Part shown: piece after piece, positions 8,680 to 17,924 of the stretch | Layout of the letters: every line of letters begins with the position of its first letter | Numbering within the stretch: position 1 is the first letter of the stretch | From: a bacterium | Lineage (GTDB): Bacteria; Armatimonadota; Fimbriimonadia; Fimbriimonadales; Fimbriimonadaceae | Length of the DNA stretch: 64,000 nucleotides | NCBI GenBank assembly: GCA_013823945.1 | Contig: PNMZ01000002.1 | Location: 372,001 to 436,000, forward strand | Direction of reading: 5' to 3' | Program-made: the position numbers and the translations under genes | The notes under the pieces: model-generated | What the model saw: the letters and a program-made list of their open reading frames with translations, nothing else | Told to the model about the DNA's origin: nothing | The model's database searches: none

Positions 8680-9348
8680 ATGATGGTTGAAGCCATGAGC
8701 GTTGACTCAACCAGTGAAGTGAAAGGAGAGGAGACCCACAGTCTTTCGGAAGAGATCACTTTGGTCTTTGATCGGCTCGGCGAGGAAGCTACGATTGGCG
8801 ATTTGGTGAAGTCGGTCGAGCATAAAGGGTTCGGCTTTCTCTTTGTGATCATGAGTTTGATTCCAGTTTTGCCCGGCACGAGTGGAATTGCAACACCATT
8901 CGGGATTCTTTGCGCTCTGCTCGCAATTCAAATCATTGCAGGTCGAAACGAGCCTTGGTTTCCTGAGAAAATTCTTAGAAAGCGTGTTGGATCGGGGCTA
9001 AGGAAGGTCTTAACCTCGTTTTCGGTGAAGCTTAAAAAGATTGAGAAGATGCTTAAGCCGAGGATGAGTTTTTTGTTTCACAAGAATATTTTTCGATTCG
9101 GGATGGCTCCAGTGCTTATCATTTTGGGGTTCTGCATTGCTCTTCCATTCCCGGGGGTGAACTCGATTGCGGGCTTGGCGGTTTTTTTAATTGGATTAGG
9201 AATGCTTGAGGATGACGGCCTCTTTGGATTTGCAGGAGTTGGAATTGCGGTAGCGAGTTTTGGCCTTGCGCTTGTTGGGCTGTACTTTGTAATCACCTAT
9301 GGAGCAGATGGTTTGAACCAGATGCGAGAAATGCTGAGGGGCCTCTAG
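8680..9348 (+). CDS. ExoD-family integral membrane protein
   Basis: This 222-residue protein matches the exopolysaccharide-synthesis ExoD family. A soluble N-terminus (SLSEEITLVFDRLGEEATIGDLV) precedes hydrophobic helices at about 50-85 (IMSLIPVLPGTSGIATPFGI), 145-165, 165-185 and 190-215. LPGTSGIATPFG and ALPFPGVNSIAGLAVFLIGLGMLEDDG are the family's paired glycine/proline motifs. The exact role of ExoD is not established. The start could also be the in-frame ATG codons at 8683 or 8695. The stop overlaps the convergent flavoprotein gene by 4 bp. Confidence 0.82.
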   Translation: MMVEAMSVDSTSEVKGEETHSLSEEITLVFDRLGEEATIGDLVKSVEHKGFGFLFVIMSLIPVLPGTSGIATPFGILCALLAIQIIAGRNEPWFPEKILRKRVGSGLRKVLTSFSVKLKKIEKMLKPRMSFLFHKNIFRFGMAPVLIILGFCIALPFPGVNSIAGLAVFLIGLGMLEDDGLFGFAGVGIAVASFGLALVGLYFVITYGADGLNQMREMLRGL

Positions 9349-9935
9349 GGAACAACCCAACTTGCCTGCCAAGTTTCATCAAACTGATAGGTGCAGCGGG
9401 TATGCCCGGTAAAGGCGAGCGAGTAGACATCGAACGTATCGACGTAAGTGTTGACAAGGCAAAAGTTGTCTCGACCCAATTCACTTTCTTCCTCGGTGGG
9501 TTCACGATCGGTCAGATACTCGGGGAATCCGCCCGTCGGGTGTTCAACAAAACTGCCAGGGGCGGTTGTCGCCAGGTAACAGCGACGAGAGAGGAGTTGC
9601 GTCTCCGTCCAAGCTTGATCGACTTCTAGTGTGTCCGTTTCGATGGTACAGGGGCCGGACGCCCTGATTTGGAGTTTGAGTTGTGGTGACTGAAAAACCC
9701 AGGCCAGACGCGTTCCATTCTGAATTGATTCAAATTTCTGACTTCGAATGTCCGTATGAAAGCGCAGAATTCTCTCGTCGCGGTCAGCATAACGGAGGAC
9801 GACGGTGCGAGCTTCCGGGCCGAGTACGGATGAATTTGCGACGACTCCTATTCGGAACGGATGTTTTCGGTTCCGAACTGCGAGAATAAGCTCATGCCAA
9901 GCGCCGTTGAACGTTTCGGTCTGTTCTGGGGACAT
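9345..9935 (-). CDS. Pyridoxamine 5'-phosphate oxidase-like FMN-binding protein (Alr4036 type)
   Basis: The 196-residue sequence fits the split-barrel flavin-binding fold. It has ARTVVLRYADRDERILRFHTDIRSQKFESI near residues 42-72 and LAWVFQSPQLKLQIRASG. RRCYLATTAPGS (about 117-128) is the substrate-side segment typical of the Alr4036-type PNPOx subfamily. The protein is probably cytoplasmic and binds FMN. True vitamin B6 oxidase activity is not assured because this subfamily is poorly characterised. The gene converges with the ExoD gene. Confidence 0.75.
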   Translation of the reverse strand: MSPEQTETFNGAWHELILAVRNRKHPFRIGVVANSSVLGPEARTVVLRYADRDERILRFHTDIRSQKFESIQNGTRLAWVFQSPQLKLQIRASGPCTIETDTLEVDQAWTETQLLSRRCYLATTAPGSFVEHPTGGFPEYLTDREPTEEESELGRDNFCLVNTYVDTFDVYSLAFTGHTRCTYQFDETWQASWVVP

Positions 9936-9997
9936 CGCCTTAGTTGGATATTATGGCTGACTATGGGCCTGAACAGGGCAAAAGGTAAGTTGAGATC

Positions 9998-10375
9998 ATG
10001 AACTTTGTTCGTTGGTCGATGTTGGTTTACGGACTTGCTTTGATTGCTATGGGGGTGCAATCGTTCTTTTTTCCTCATGACGGCAGTAAGCCTTCTATGA
10101 TCAGTCTTGCGGCGGCAGGGGGCATGGGAATGGTGACGCTGGTTTTGACTTACTTGTCGACCAAGGTTGCAAACCCTCGCGGTGTTTACATTGGGATGAT
10201 CTTTTTGGCTCTGTTTGCGAGTTCAAGATTTGTGATGACCGGAATTACCAAAGGATTTGTGTTTTATCCAGGGATCGTGACGATTGCTTTGAGCCTTGGA
10301 TTGATCGCAATTCTTGGTATGGGCCACATGTCCGCCATGAAGAAGCGAAAAGAGCTACAAACTGAAGGGGAGTGA
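9998..10375 (+). CDS. Small four-helix membrane protein (TMEM14-like)
   Basis: The protein has 125 residues with four predicted membrane helices: about 5-25, 35-52, 63-83 and 88-108. SLAAAGGMG and YIGMIFLALFASSRFVMTG resemble the small TMEM14/Tmemb_14 family of glycine-rich four-helix proteins; this is a weak match by eye. A short charged tail (MKKRKELQTEGE) ends the protein. AGGTAAG at about 9980 may serve as the ribosome site. The last 21 bp overlap the convergent ygfZ-like gene. Function is unknown. Confidence 0.6.
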   Translation: MNFVRWSMLVYGLALIAMGVQSFFFPHDGSKPSMISLAAAGGMGMVTLVLTYLSTKVANPRGVYIGMIFLALFASSRFVMTGITKGFVFYPGIVTIALSLGLIAILGMGHMSAMKKRKELQTEGE

Positions 10376-11176
10376 TTGGACGGTCGCGGTTCCGGATTCC
10401 CATTTCAATTGGGAACCTGAACCGGTGAATTCATTTCTTAAGGTCGCAGTAGCCAAGAAACCGTGCTGAACGGAATGAGCAACGCGATGAATTATTCCGA
10501 CCTTTTGCCCGCCTGACACGACTTCTCCAACTTTCAACTCGCAATCTGAAAGGAGTCCGACAAGTGTTTTGTTGGTGTGTCCGCGAGAGTGGATCCTTTG
10601 GAGCACTTCTTGTCCGGTGTAGCACCCTTTCTCGTAGTTTATGAACTCTCGGTCAAAGTTTGGACCAAGCTCTGGTGGAAGTGTTTTCGGGCCGATTTCA
10701 AATCCAAATCGGGGAATACCGGCAAGAATTTCGAAATCAAAGAGTTCTGATTCGCTCAATACATCGGGGACGGATTCTAAGTAATCAAATCCCCCGAATC
10801 CAGTTCTATCGTGAATGAGACTGCCACTCGCACCGAGTCCTTGTTCTGTAGAAACGGCTCCAGGCAAGAGTTCGGCTGAAACATCTTCCATGATCACGAA
10901 GTCTTCAACTCGACTGAGTAGAACTTCAGGATGCGGAGTGACTGCAATGATGCTGTTCGTTTGATCGTGAAGGCGCACTGTGGTCATCAATTGACCGGTT
11001 GGGGAGCAAATACAAGCCGAGAGCGGAGATTCTGGATTGAGCTTGTGGATGTCGTTAGTCATCTGACCTTGAAGCCATGACCGAGTATCGGCACCAGTAA
11101 ACAGGACGGCTCGGTCTGCAGTCGAGAACGCAAGACTTCCGGACGTGAGCCGCTTAATCAGATCATCGATTGTCAT
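10355..11176 (-). CDS. ygfZ: YgfZ/GcvT-domain tetrahydrofolate-binding protein (IBA57-like)
   Basis: This 273-residue member of the YgfZ/IBA57 family binds folate and assists maturation or repair of certain Fe-S enzymes. The diagnostic motif is YEKGCYTGQEVLQR (about 178-191) with its conserved Cys. LFTGADTRSWLQGQMTNDI near residues 26-44 is the GcvT-like N-terminal block. PPELGPNFDREF also fits. The protein is cytoplasmic and about 50 residues shorter than E. coli YgfZ, mainly in the C-terminal barrel, as in many bacterial homologues. Confidence 0.87.
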   Translation of the reverse strand: MTIDDLIKRLTSGSLAFSTADRAVLFTGADTRSWLQGQMTNDIHKLNPESPLSACICSPTGQLMTTVRLHDQTNSIIAVTPHPEVLLSRVEDFVIMEDVSAELLPGAVSTEQGLGASGSLIHDRTGFGGFDYLESVPDVLSESELFDFEILAGIPRFGFEIGPKTLPPELGPNFDREFINYEKGCYTGQEVLQRIHSRGHTNKTLVGLLSDCELKVGEVVSGGQKVGIIHRVAHSVQHGFLATATLRNEFTGSGSQLKWESGTATVQSLPFSL

Positions 11177-11240
11177 TTTTGGTTAGTCTGTTTGGTAGTT
11201 ACGAGGAACGATTTGCTTCCGTTCAGGTTAAGCTATTGAG

Positions 11241-12065
11241 ATGGGATTATTGAGCATCTTGCTGGTGGGGAGCGGATTGTTTTTTGCTGATCAGGAGAAG
11301 GGACGATTCGAACGCAAAGCTGCAAGCGACATTTTGGCGCAAATGGTTGATGGGAAAGGGAAAGTCGAAGTGCGAGTTGAACCGACGCTTCTGGGTGGCT
11401 TGACAGGAGAACTCCACTCCGCCACGATTCGCGGCTCCGAGTTCCAACTCGATGAGATGCCTCTCTTCTTGGAGCCTGAACGGAGTAAGAGCGGAAAAAT
11501 TGGCGAGTTGAGGCTAGAGCTAAAAGAGTTTCAACTTCGGAAGCTCCGGGTTTCTGAGTTGAAGGCAACCATCCCAGGCTGTCGGTACGACTATGGGTTG
11601 GCAAAGTCGAAGAGCCAAATTCGGGTGAGCCAAACGGGAGAGGGGGATGGGTATGTTAAGTTACTTGAGCAAGATTTGGCGGACTATTTGGTGGCAAAGT
11701 ACCACGAGATCAAGTCGTGCAAGGTTAAGCTCCATGGTGATACGGTTTGGGTGGAAGGTTATGGGGAATTTTTGATAGTGAACTCAAAATTTGCCGTTAT
11801 TGGTCAAGTCAAAATTGTTGACGGGACTAAGTTGATGCTTGATAACCCGAGCATCTACTTTGATTGGGTGAAGGCTGATCCGCTCGCCACCCAAGGGCTC
11901 CTCAAGATTCTTAATCCGATCGTGGACTTGGAGCGCGATCTCGGTTTGGCAAATTCAGTGACGGTGGAAAAAGTAAAGATGAAGGATGGAGTCTTGACTG
12001 CTTCGGGGAAGACAAGAATTCCGACCCGACCATCTGACGATTCCATCTCTGAAGTCCGAAAATGA
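11241..12065 (+). CDS. DUF2993/LmeA-family lipid-binding protein
   Basis: The 274-residue protein has a short hydrophobic N-terminus (MGLLSILLVGSGLFFA) that probably exports or anchors it. A DUF2993-like body follows: LGGLTGELHSATIRGSEF early, and GYGEFLIVNSKFAVIGQVKIVDGTKLML near residues 174-200. LmeA proteins are periplasmic phospholipid-binding proteins linked to envelope maturation in actinobacteria; the role here is inferred only. A TAAGCT box ends 6 nt before the ATG, as at several other starts in this window. The next gene begins 4 bp after the stop, so the two are likely co-transcribed. Confidence 0.7.
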   Translation: MGLLSILLVGSGLFFADQEKGRFERKAASDILAQMVDGKGKVEVRVEPTLLGGLTGELHSATIRGSEFQLDEMPLFLEPERSKSGKIGELRLELKEFQLRKLRVSELKATIPGCRYDYGLAKSKSQIRVSQTGEGDGYVKLLEQDLADYLVAKYHEIKSCKVKLHGDTVWVEGYGEFLIVNSKFAVIGQVKIVDGTKLMLDNPSIYFDWVKADPLATQGLLKILNPIVDLERDLGLANSVTVEKVKMKDGVLTASGKTRIPTRPSDDSISEVRK

Positions 12066-12069
12066 GATT

Positions 12070-12837
12070 GTGATTGCGGCGGTTGCAGCAGGGATCGCGC
12101 TCGGATGGGGCGTGACTGGCCCCAATATGGTTGAATTTTCACGGGGGCAAAAGATTGCCGCTAAATGGGATCGCGATCATTGGCGTCGCCAACTGGAGCT
12201 TCCTCCTGAAACAAGTCAACTCACCGATATTTCCGAAGTGTTCCAAGAGGATCGGGTTATTCTAGGAACCTGGAGCGAAGGATGGAGAAAGCTTGATGTG
12301 GAGTGGGCGATTCGGCTCTCGCCAGAGCTAATTGCGCGGTGGTTGGGATTCTTGAGCGTCCGTGAGGCTTGGCCGGACGGGGAACTATTAAGACGTTGGG
12401 AATGGGTTAGGCAAGAAATTGGAAATCGTCCGGTGTTTATCGTGATACTTTCTGCTTTTCCAAAGAAAGAGCTTTTGGGTTTAGGGGAAACTACCGCGCC
12501 AACTACGGATGAGATTGAGAACATCAGAATTGTATTTGAGACTCACGGGCGAGTAACGGAGGCGATGAGCTACGAGTTGTTGACTACTCGAGCTGAATCA
12601 AGGAGTCGGATCGACTCGGTGCCTTGGTGGCAGTTAACGCGATTGGCTGACGTTTTGACGTTTGAGTTCGAAAAGCGGTTTGAAGAACCTTTGGTTCCGC
12701 GCGGCGACTTCCATCGTTCTTGGCGTTGGGTCGTGCCGATGGATGAGCTCACTTGTTCCAAGACGACAATTAAGGTCGTGAGTCGCCGGAAGATTCGGTC
12801 GGCAGAGTTTTCGCTGGTTTCCAATTCCGGTATCTGA
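12070..12837 (+). CDS. Hypothetical protein with N-terminal membrane anchor
   Basis: The 255-residue ORF starts with GTG, 4 bp after the DUF2993 gene. Its N-terminus (MIAAVAAGIALGWGVTG) looks like a signal or anchor helix. The rest is a Trp/Arg/Glu-rich soluble domain (LDVEWAIRLSPELIARWLGF, RRWEWVRQEIGNRPVFIVILSAFPKKELLGLG) that I do not recognise. Its 3' end overlaps the convergent glycosyltransferase gene by 68 bp. Linkage to the DUF2993 gene suggests an envelope role, which is inference. Confidence 0.65.
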   Translation: MIAAVAAGIALGWGVTGPNMVEFSRGQKIAAKWDRDHWRRQLELPPETSQLTDISEVFQEDRVILGTWSEGWRKLDVEWAIRLSPELIARWLGFLSVREAWPDGELLRRWEWVRQEIGNRPVFIVILSAFPKKELLGLGETTAPTTDEIENIRIVFETHGRVTEAMSYELLTTRAESRSRIDSVPWWQLTRLADVLTFEFEKRFEEPLVPRGDFHRSWRWVVPMDELTCSKTTIKVVSRRKIRSAEFSLVSNSGI

Positions 12838-13513
12838 ACAGAGTGAGAAATGCCTCAGGGGCATCCGTCCATCGAATTTTCTTGCCGGCGGCTTTGGATC
12901 GCGGCTCATAAGTAATGGGGAGTTCTTTGATTTTTTCACCCATATTGATCGCCTTGGCGGTTACTTCGGGGCAAAACTCAAACCGCTGGCATTCCAGGTC
13001 CATTTGGTTGATCAGATGGCGGTCGAATGCTTTGTAACAGGTCGCTTCATCGGTGAGTTTTTGTCTGAAAAGCACTTGAACGGCAAGCCGGAGCAGAACA
13101 TTCACGACTTTGTTTGGGAGAGCCATGCTGGGGTGCAATCCATGAAGGAACCGGGTTCCGTAAACGACTTTTGATTCGTTCTGAGTGATTGGGGCGATCA
13201 ACGCCGGAATCTCTTCTGGGCGGTATTCCAGATCAGCGTCTTGAATGATCACCGCATGTCCAGTGCAAGCGGGCAAGGCTTTACGGATCGCGTTCCCCTT
13301 ACCGCCGGGAGAAGGGTTGGTCAGAACTTTTATTTGGTTGCCAAACTCCGCGAGAATTGTTCCCGTTTTGTCGGTGCTGCCATCGTTGACAACGACAATT
13401 TCAGAATCTATGGGGAGAGCAAGGAGACGTTCGATTACTTCGCGTATCGTGTCTTCTTCGTTGTATGCGGGGACGATTACGGAAACAGTTGGTGTTTTCG
13501 CGTCCTCAGGCAT
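12770..13513 (-). CDS. GT2-family glycosyltransferase (dolichyl-phosphate-mannose-synthase-like)
   Basis: The 247-residue GT-A enzyme opens TPTVSVIVPAYNEEDTIREVIERL. It has EIVVVNDGSTDKTG and a metal-binding GHAVIIQDADLEYRPEEIPAL, the classic GT2 motifs. TYEPRSKAAGKKIRWTDA is typical of the polyprenyl-phosphate mannose/glucose synthase subgroup, which transfers sugar from a nucleotide donor to a polyprenyl phosphate at the cytoplasmic face. There is no C-terminal membrane domain, as in the soluble DPM1-like members. The donor sugar is unknown. Confidence 0.87.
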   Translation of the reverse strand: MPEDAKTPTVSVIVPAYNEEDTIREVIERLLALPIDSEIVVVNDGSTDKTGTILAEFGNQIKVLTNPSPGGKGNAIRKALPACTGHAVIIQDADLEYRPEEIPALIAPITQNESKVVYGTRFLHGLHPSMALPNKVVNVLLRLAVQVLFRQKLTDEATCYKAFDRHLINQMDLECQRFEFCPEVTAKAINMGEKIKELPITYEPRSKAAGKKIRWTDAPEAFLTLFRYRNWKPAKTLPTESSGDSRP

Positions 13514-13566
13514 GTGAGGGAAGGATACCCGGGACAGAACGGTTGTGGATTGATTAATATAGGGGC

Positions 13567-14898
13567 ATGCAAGAGTTTGATTTGGTCATTCGTGGAGGGC
13601 AAATCGTGAGTTCGTCCGGGATTAGCCAGGCAGATATTGGGATACGAGATGGTCGGATTGTTGCCATGGGATCGCTCGAATCATCATCTGGAAAAGCTTC
13701 GGTGGACGTTACGGGTTGTCATATTTTCCCGGGGGCGATTGATACTCAGGTTCATTTCCGAGAGCCGGGACTTGAACACAAGGAGGATATTTCGACCGGA
13801 ACCCACGCGGCGATTTGCGGGGGCGTGACGACAATTTTTGAGATGCCAAATACTCAACCGACGACGACCTCCCAAGAAGCTTTGGCGGACAAATTGGCCC
13901 GGTCAACCGCACGGGCGTATTGTGACTTTGCGTACTTTGTGGGTGCGGCTTCTACCAACTTGGAACATCTCGCGGAGTTTGAAATGCTTCCTGGCTCGCC
14001 GGGAATTAAGATGTTTGCTGGGAGTTCGACTGGTGATTTGCTGGTGGAAGGGGAGGGCGACCAGCGGAAAGTTATGCAGAACGGAACGAGGCCGATGTCG
14101 ATCCACAGCGAAGACGAAGCGCGATTGCGTCATCTCAAGGAGTCTTTGGGGGAGAATCTGCATGTCCGGCAACATCCAGATGTTCGAGATGCCGAAGCCG
14201 CCCGGCTGTGTACAGAAAGGATGATCCGCCTTTGCGAAGAAACAGGACGACCGATTCATATTCTCCATATTTCGACTAAGGAGGAATTACCTTTACTTGC
14301 CGATGCAAAGAAGCGAGGATTGCCGGTCACCTGCGAGGTGACTCCTCACCACCTGACTTTGAATAGCGATCAGTACGAAACGCTGGGAACCTTGATCCAA
14401 ATGAACCCCCCGGTACGGAGTGAAGACCACCGACTAGCTTTGTGGAATGCAGTAAAGGAAGGATTATTTGACGTTTTTGGCAGCGATCACGCACCGCATA
14501 CGCTGGAGGAAAAGGCTAAGCCTTATCCGAATAGTCCAAGCGGGATGCCCGGAGTCCAAACCTTGTTCCCCGTGATGCTTGATTGGTCTCTGAAAGGTGA
14601 GCTTCCTTTGACTCAGCTCGTCAAAATGCTGATGGAACGCCCCGCCGAGCTTTTTGGGATTGCGGGGAAGGGCCATATTCAAGTGGGCTACGATGCTGAT
14701 CTTGTCGTCGTTGATTTGGAGCGGAAATGGACGGTGACCAACGAGGCGATGAAAAGCAAGTGTGGTTGGACGCCTTATGCAGGGAGAGAACTCAAGGGCG
14801 CTATTGAGCACGTGTTTCTGCGCGGGGAGCAAGTGGTTCAAGGTGGGATAAGCCTAGAAAGACCAATCGGCCAGCCCGTCAAGTTCACATGGAAATGA
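13567..14898 (+). CDS. pyrC: Dihydroorotase (amidohydrolase)
   Basis: This 443-residue zinc amidohydrolase converts carbamoyl aspartate to dihydroorotate in pyrimidine synthesis. Motifs in order: PGAIDTQVHFREPGLEHKED, the Lys in GIKMFAGSSTGDLLVE, HSEDEARLRH, HILHISTKEELPL, CEVTPHHL and FGSDHAPHTLEEK. The usual first HxH metal motif is QxH here, a variant I know from Bacteroidetes-type dihydroorotases. Allantoinase is the main alternative. It stands alone rather than in a pyr operon. TAATAT ends 6 nt before the ATG. Confidence 0.85.
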   Translation: MQEFDLVIRGGQIVSSSGISQADIGIRDGRIVAMGSLESSSGKASVDVTGCHIFPGAIDTQVHFREPGLEHKEDISTGTHAAICGGVTTIFEMPNTQPTTTSQEALADKLARSTARAYCDFAYFVGAASTNLEHLAEFEMLPGSPGIKMFAGSSTGDLLVEGEGDQRKVMQNGTRPMSIHSEDEARLRHLKESLGENLHVRQHPDVRDAEAARLCTERMIRLCEETGRPIHILHISTKEELPLLADAKKRGLPVTCEVTPHHLTLNSDQYETLGTLIQMNPPVRSEDHRLALWNAVKEGLFDVFGSDHAPHTLEEKAKPYPNSPSGMPGVQTLFPVMLDWSLKGELPLTQLVKMLMERPAELFGIAGKGHIQVGYDADLVVVDLERKWTVTNEAMKSKCGWTPYAGRELKGAIEHVFLRGEQVVQGGISLERPIGQPVKFTWK

Positions 14899-14943
14899 CG
14901 CGCATTACGGGACAGCCGTCGTAGGAACGTCATAGAGATAGCC

Positions 14944-15474
14944 GTGAAATATTCAAGCGAGTACCAGGAAGAATACATTCTCACCAGCGGAGAAATCATA
15001 GAGTTAAGATTGGTACGTCCAGAAGACAAGCCGGCCTTTGTGAGTGGTTTGGAATTGTGTAGCCCTCTGACGATTTACAACCGGTTCATGGGGGCGAAGC
15101 CAAGGTTCTCAGAATCCGATTTGAAATACTTGACGGAGGCTGACCCAGCGGATCACGTCGCAATTGTGGGGTTTCGCGAGAGTGATTTGGTTGCGGTGGG
15201 TCGAGCGATTCGCTATGCCCGGCGACCCGATGCGGCGGATTTTGGGTTAATCGTTGCGGACTGCTGTCAACGCCAAGGAATTGGAGCATTCTTATTGAAA
15301 CGGCTTGCGGAAGCGCTGACAGAGCGAGATATTCGATATATGTGTGGCGAGATGTTTTCGACGAATTCGGCGATGTTCCGGGTCGTAGATGACATGCCAT
15401 ACATCACGGACTGGGTTCTGGATGGTTCGGTTGCATCTTTTGAAATTGATCTGAGTTCACCAAAATTAGGGTGA
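14944..15474 (+). CDS. GNAT-family N-acetyltransferase
   Basis: The 176-residue protein starts with GTG. It shows IELRLVRPEDKPAFVSGLELCSP and FMGAKPRFSESDLKYLTEADPADHVAIVG. The acetyl-CoA loop lies near QRQGIGAFLLKRLAEALTERDI (about 114-135), the Q/R-x-x-G-x-G/A signature of GNAT motif A. The same opening occurs in the GNAT module of Pat-type protein acetyltransferases, but no CoA-ligase part is present. The substrate is unknown. The stop overlaps the region just upstream of the S9 peptidase gene, which has its own -10-like box. Confidence 0.8.
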   Translation: MKYSSEYQEEYILTSGEIIELRLVRPEDKPAFVSGLELCSPLTIYNRFMGAKPRFSESDLKYLTEADPADHVAIVGFRESDLVAVGRAIRYARRPDAADFGLIVADCCQRQGIGAFLLKRLAEALTERDIRYMCGEMFSTNSAMFRVVDDMPYITDWVLDGSVASFEIDLSSPKLG

Positions 15475-15506
15475 TATTTGGGTGTCTGGTTGCGTATGAT
15501 GGGGTC

Positions 15507-17879
15507 ATGCGTGCATGGAAAGCGTTGGCCCTCCTTGGTTTTGGGCTAACTTCGATTGGCTTTGCGAACACCGGACTAGAGCTTGCAACTCAGCGAGAGA
15601 CCGACCTCAAGTTTGATGATCTTTTCCCAAGGAGGTCTCATTTTGGTTCGAGTGCTCGGCTCCTCGGTTGGTCGCACGACGACCGGTACTTGGCTTACAC
15701 CTGGAATCCGTTTGGAGTGATCGGGAGCGACCTGTATCTGTACGATTCAAGATCAGGAAAATCTGTTCAAGTAACAACTCCAGACACTTTCAAACCGTTT
15801 GATGGAGATATTACAGATGCCCTCAAACAACATGAAGAGTCCCAAAAGCGGCTGGATGAATGGGAGAAATTGGGTGATAAGGAGTACCGAGAAACCCGAG
15901 AAAAGTTTGAAGAGGAGCAGCGCAAGAACACAACTCCTCGAAAATCATACGGAGGTCCAAGTGAAGTCAGTTGGGCCAATGGTAAGCATGAATTCTTAAT
16001 GACATATCGCGGTGATATCTACCGGTGGAAAGTGGGCGAGAAAGCTCCTGTTCGTTTGACGGACACCTCTGATACCGAAAGCAGCGTTGAATACTTGCCC
16101 GATGACAAGGGATTTGTTTTCCGGCGAGGGAGTGCGGTTTACAAGATGGTTTTTGATTCTCCTTTGACAATTCAACTTTCACCATCTCTTGAAGGAGGGG
16201 TCAATTTTGGTGGATTCTCACTTTCGCCAGACGGGAACCGAATGCTGGTTTTTGGAAACAAGAGTGGCCCTCCAGCGCGACAGGTGGACTATATTGTTTA
16301 TCGGGGACGATTCGCGGAAGCTAGGAAAACGAGCCGAAGCGTTGCCGATGACGACTTTACAGGCGAATCTTATGTGTACTTGTACGATATTCGGCAAGAA
16401 ACGATTGCTGACAAGAGCAAGAAGAACGAACCATTCGAAATTTGGAAATGGAAAGGCGGCGAAGAGTGGGAAGAAATTGCCGTGAGTTCGGAGCCTTGGA
16501 GCAAGGATGGCAACCGATTTGTATTTGGCTCATGGGCTCGAGATAAAAATGAACTGAAGATTCACCAAGCGAACATTGTTGACCGCAAAGTTGATGTGCT
16601 CTACCAAGGAACCAGTAATGGGGAGCACGGCACTCCGGGAATGGCCAATCCGTTCTACACAGCAGATGATCAATCTGTTGTTGTCTTGCTTGATAAGAGC
16701 GATTGGCGTCATGTCCACTTATTGGATGGGAAAGGCGGCGAGCGCCAGATAACGTCGGGAGCATTTGAGGTTTATCCCTTGCAAATGTCTGCTGATGGTA
16801 AATCCGTGCTTGTGACAAGTTCCAAAGAGAATTTGGCTCGAAGAGACATTTATCGTGTGAGTTTGACTAATGGTGCAATGCAGAAACTGTCTACTGAGCC
16901 AGGTAGCCGAACGACACCAGTCTTTGCTCATAAAAGCGACAAATATGGCCTGACGTTTAGCTCGTGGAGTCAATTGAGAGAACTGTATATCCACAATGGA
17001 AAAGGCGAAGAGAAGATCACAGATTCCCACCGCAGCGACCGGTTTTGGTCAACAGTAAAGGTCAAACCAGAGTTGTTCACCTACGAGAATCGCCACGGCG
17101 ACACGATCCATGGGTATCAGATGATTCCAAAGGATATGAAACCCGGGGAGAAGCGTCCGCTCTTCATTTACGTTTATGGCGGACCGCTCGGTGAAGGAAA
17201 TTCGGTTCAGGATGGCACTTGGAACTCGACCAGCGTGATGTTTGCTCAGTACCTAACGCATGTCCTTGGCTACGTTACGGTGACAATTGACCCGCGCGGA
17301 CAAAGTGGATACTCAGCAAAGTTTGGTCGGGCCAACTGGGAGAATGTTGGGGTTGCGCAGACAGAAGACCTGGTTGATTTGATCAAACATTACGAAGCAA
17401 AAGGGATGATTGATCGGAACCGAGTTGGGTTGAATGGATGGTCGTTTGGTGGATTCCAAACGCAGCACACAATGTACACGCAACCCGGATGGGTCACGCT
17501 CGGCATTGCTGGAGCCGGACCAACGGAATGGCAAAACTACAACACTTGGTACTCGGGTGGAGTGATCGCCAATTCTCCGAAAGGCAAGCCTGAGGAGATA
17601 GATAAATTCTCCCTCACCCATGTCGCCAAGAACCTCACCCATCCATTGATGCTGCTTCACGGGGTCGAAGACACGAACGTGCTTTACCAAGACACGGTGA
17701 ACGTCTACCGTAAGCTGTTACAAGCAGGGAAAGGGCCGCTAGTTGAACTATCGATTGACCCGACGGGCGGACATGGAATGGGAGGGGATATGAATAATCG
17801 GGATCGCCATGCTATTTATCTGGCATTCATCCTGAAGTATTGGGAAGCCCCGTATCAAAACCGGTCTGCGTTGCCATAG
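15507..17879 (+). CDS. S9-family (prolyl oligopeptidase-type) serine peptidase, exported
   Basis: I chose the ATG at 15507 (790 residues) because it starts a clean signal peptide, MRAWKALALLGFGLTSIGFA, and TATGAT ends 6 nt upstream. The N-terminal two-thirds is a beta-propeller that gates access. The C-terminal alpha/beta-hydrolase carries the catalytic Ser in GWSFGGFQT, Asp in LLHGVEDTNV and His in PTGGHGMG. The enzyme likely cleaves short peptides outside the cytoplasm. A charged coiled insert (about 105-145, EESQKRLDEWEKLGDKEYR) interrupts the propeller. Dipeptidyl-peptidase-IV-like activity is possible but unproven. Confidence 0.9.
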   Translation: MRAWKALALLGFGLTSIGFANTGLELATQRETDLKFDDLFPRRSHFGSSARLLGWSHDDRYLAYTWNPFGVIGSDLYLYDSRSGKSVQVTTPDTFKPFDGDITDALKQHEESQKRLDEWEKLGDKEYRETREKFEEEQRKNTTPRKSYGGPSEVSWANGKHEFLMTYRGDIYRWKVGEKAPVRLTDTSDTESSVEYLPDDKGFVFRRGSAVYKMVFDSPLTIQLSPSLEGGVNFGGFSLSPDGNRMLVFGNKSGPPARQVDYIVYRGRFAEARKTSRSVADDDFTGESYVYLYDIRQETIADKSKKNEPFEIWKWKGGEEWEEIAVSSEPWSKDGNRFVFGSWARDKNELKIHQANIVDRKVDVLYQGTSNGEHGTPGMANPFYTADDQSVVVLLDKSDWRHVHLLDGKGGERQITSGAFEVYPLQMSADGKSVLVTSSKENLARRDIYRVSLTNGAMQKLSTEPGSRTTPVFAHKSDKYGLTFSSWSQLRELYIHNGKGEEKITDSHRSDRFWSTVKVKPELFTYENRHGDTIHGYQMIPKDMKPGEKRPLFIYVYGGPLGEGNSVQDGTWNSTSVMFAQYLTHVLGYVTVTIDPRGQSGYSAKFGRANWENVGVAQTEDLVDLIKHYEAKGMIDRNRVGLNGWSFGGFQTQHTMYTQPGWVTLGIAGAGPTEWQNYNTWYSGGVIANSPKGKPEEIDKFSLTHVAKNLTHPLMLLHGVEDTNVLYQDTVNVYRKLLQAGKGPLVELSIDPTGGHGMGGDMNNRDRHAIYLAFILKYWEAPYQNRSALP

Positions 17880-17924
17880 GGCTGAATTGGGAACGGGGCG
17901 CAGGTCAAAACTGTCTAAAGGGAT

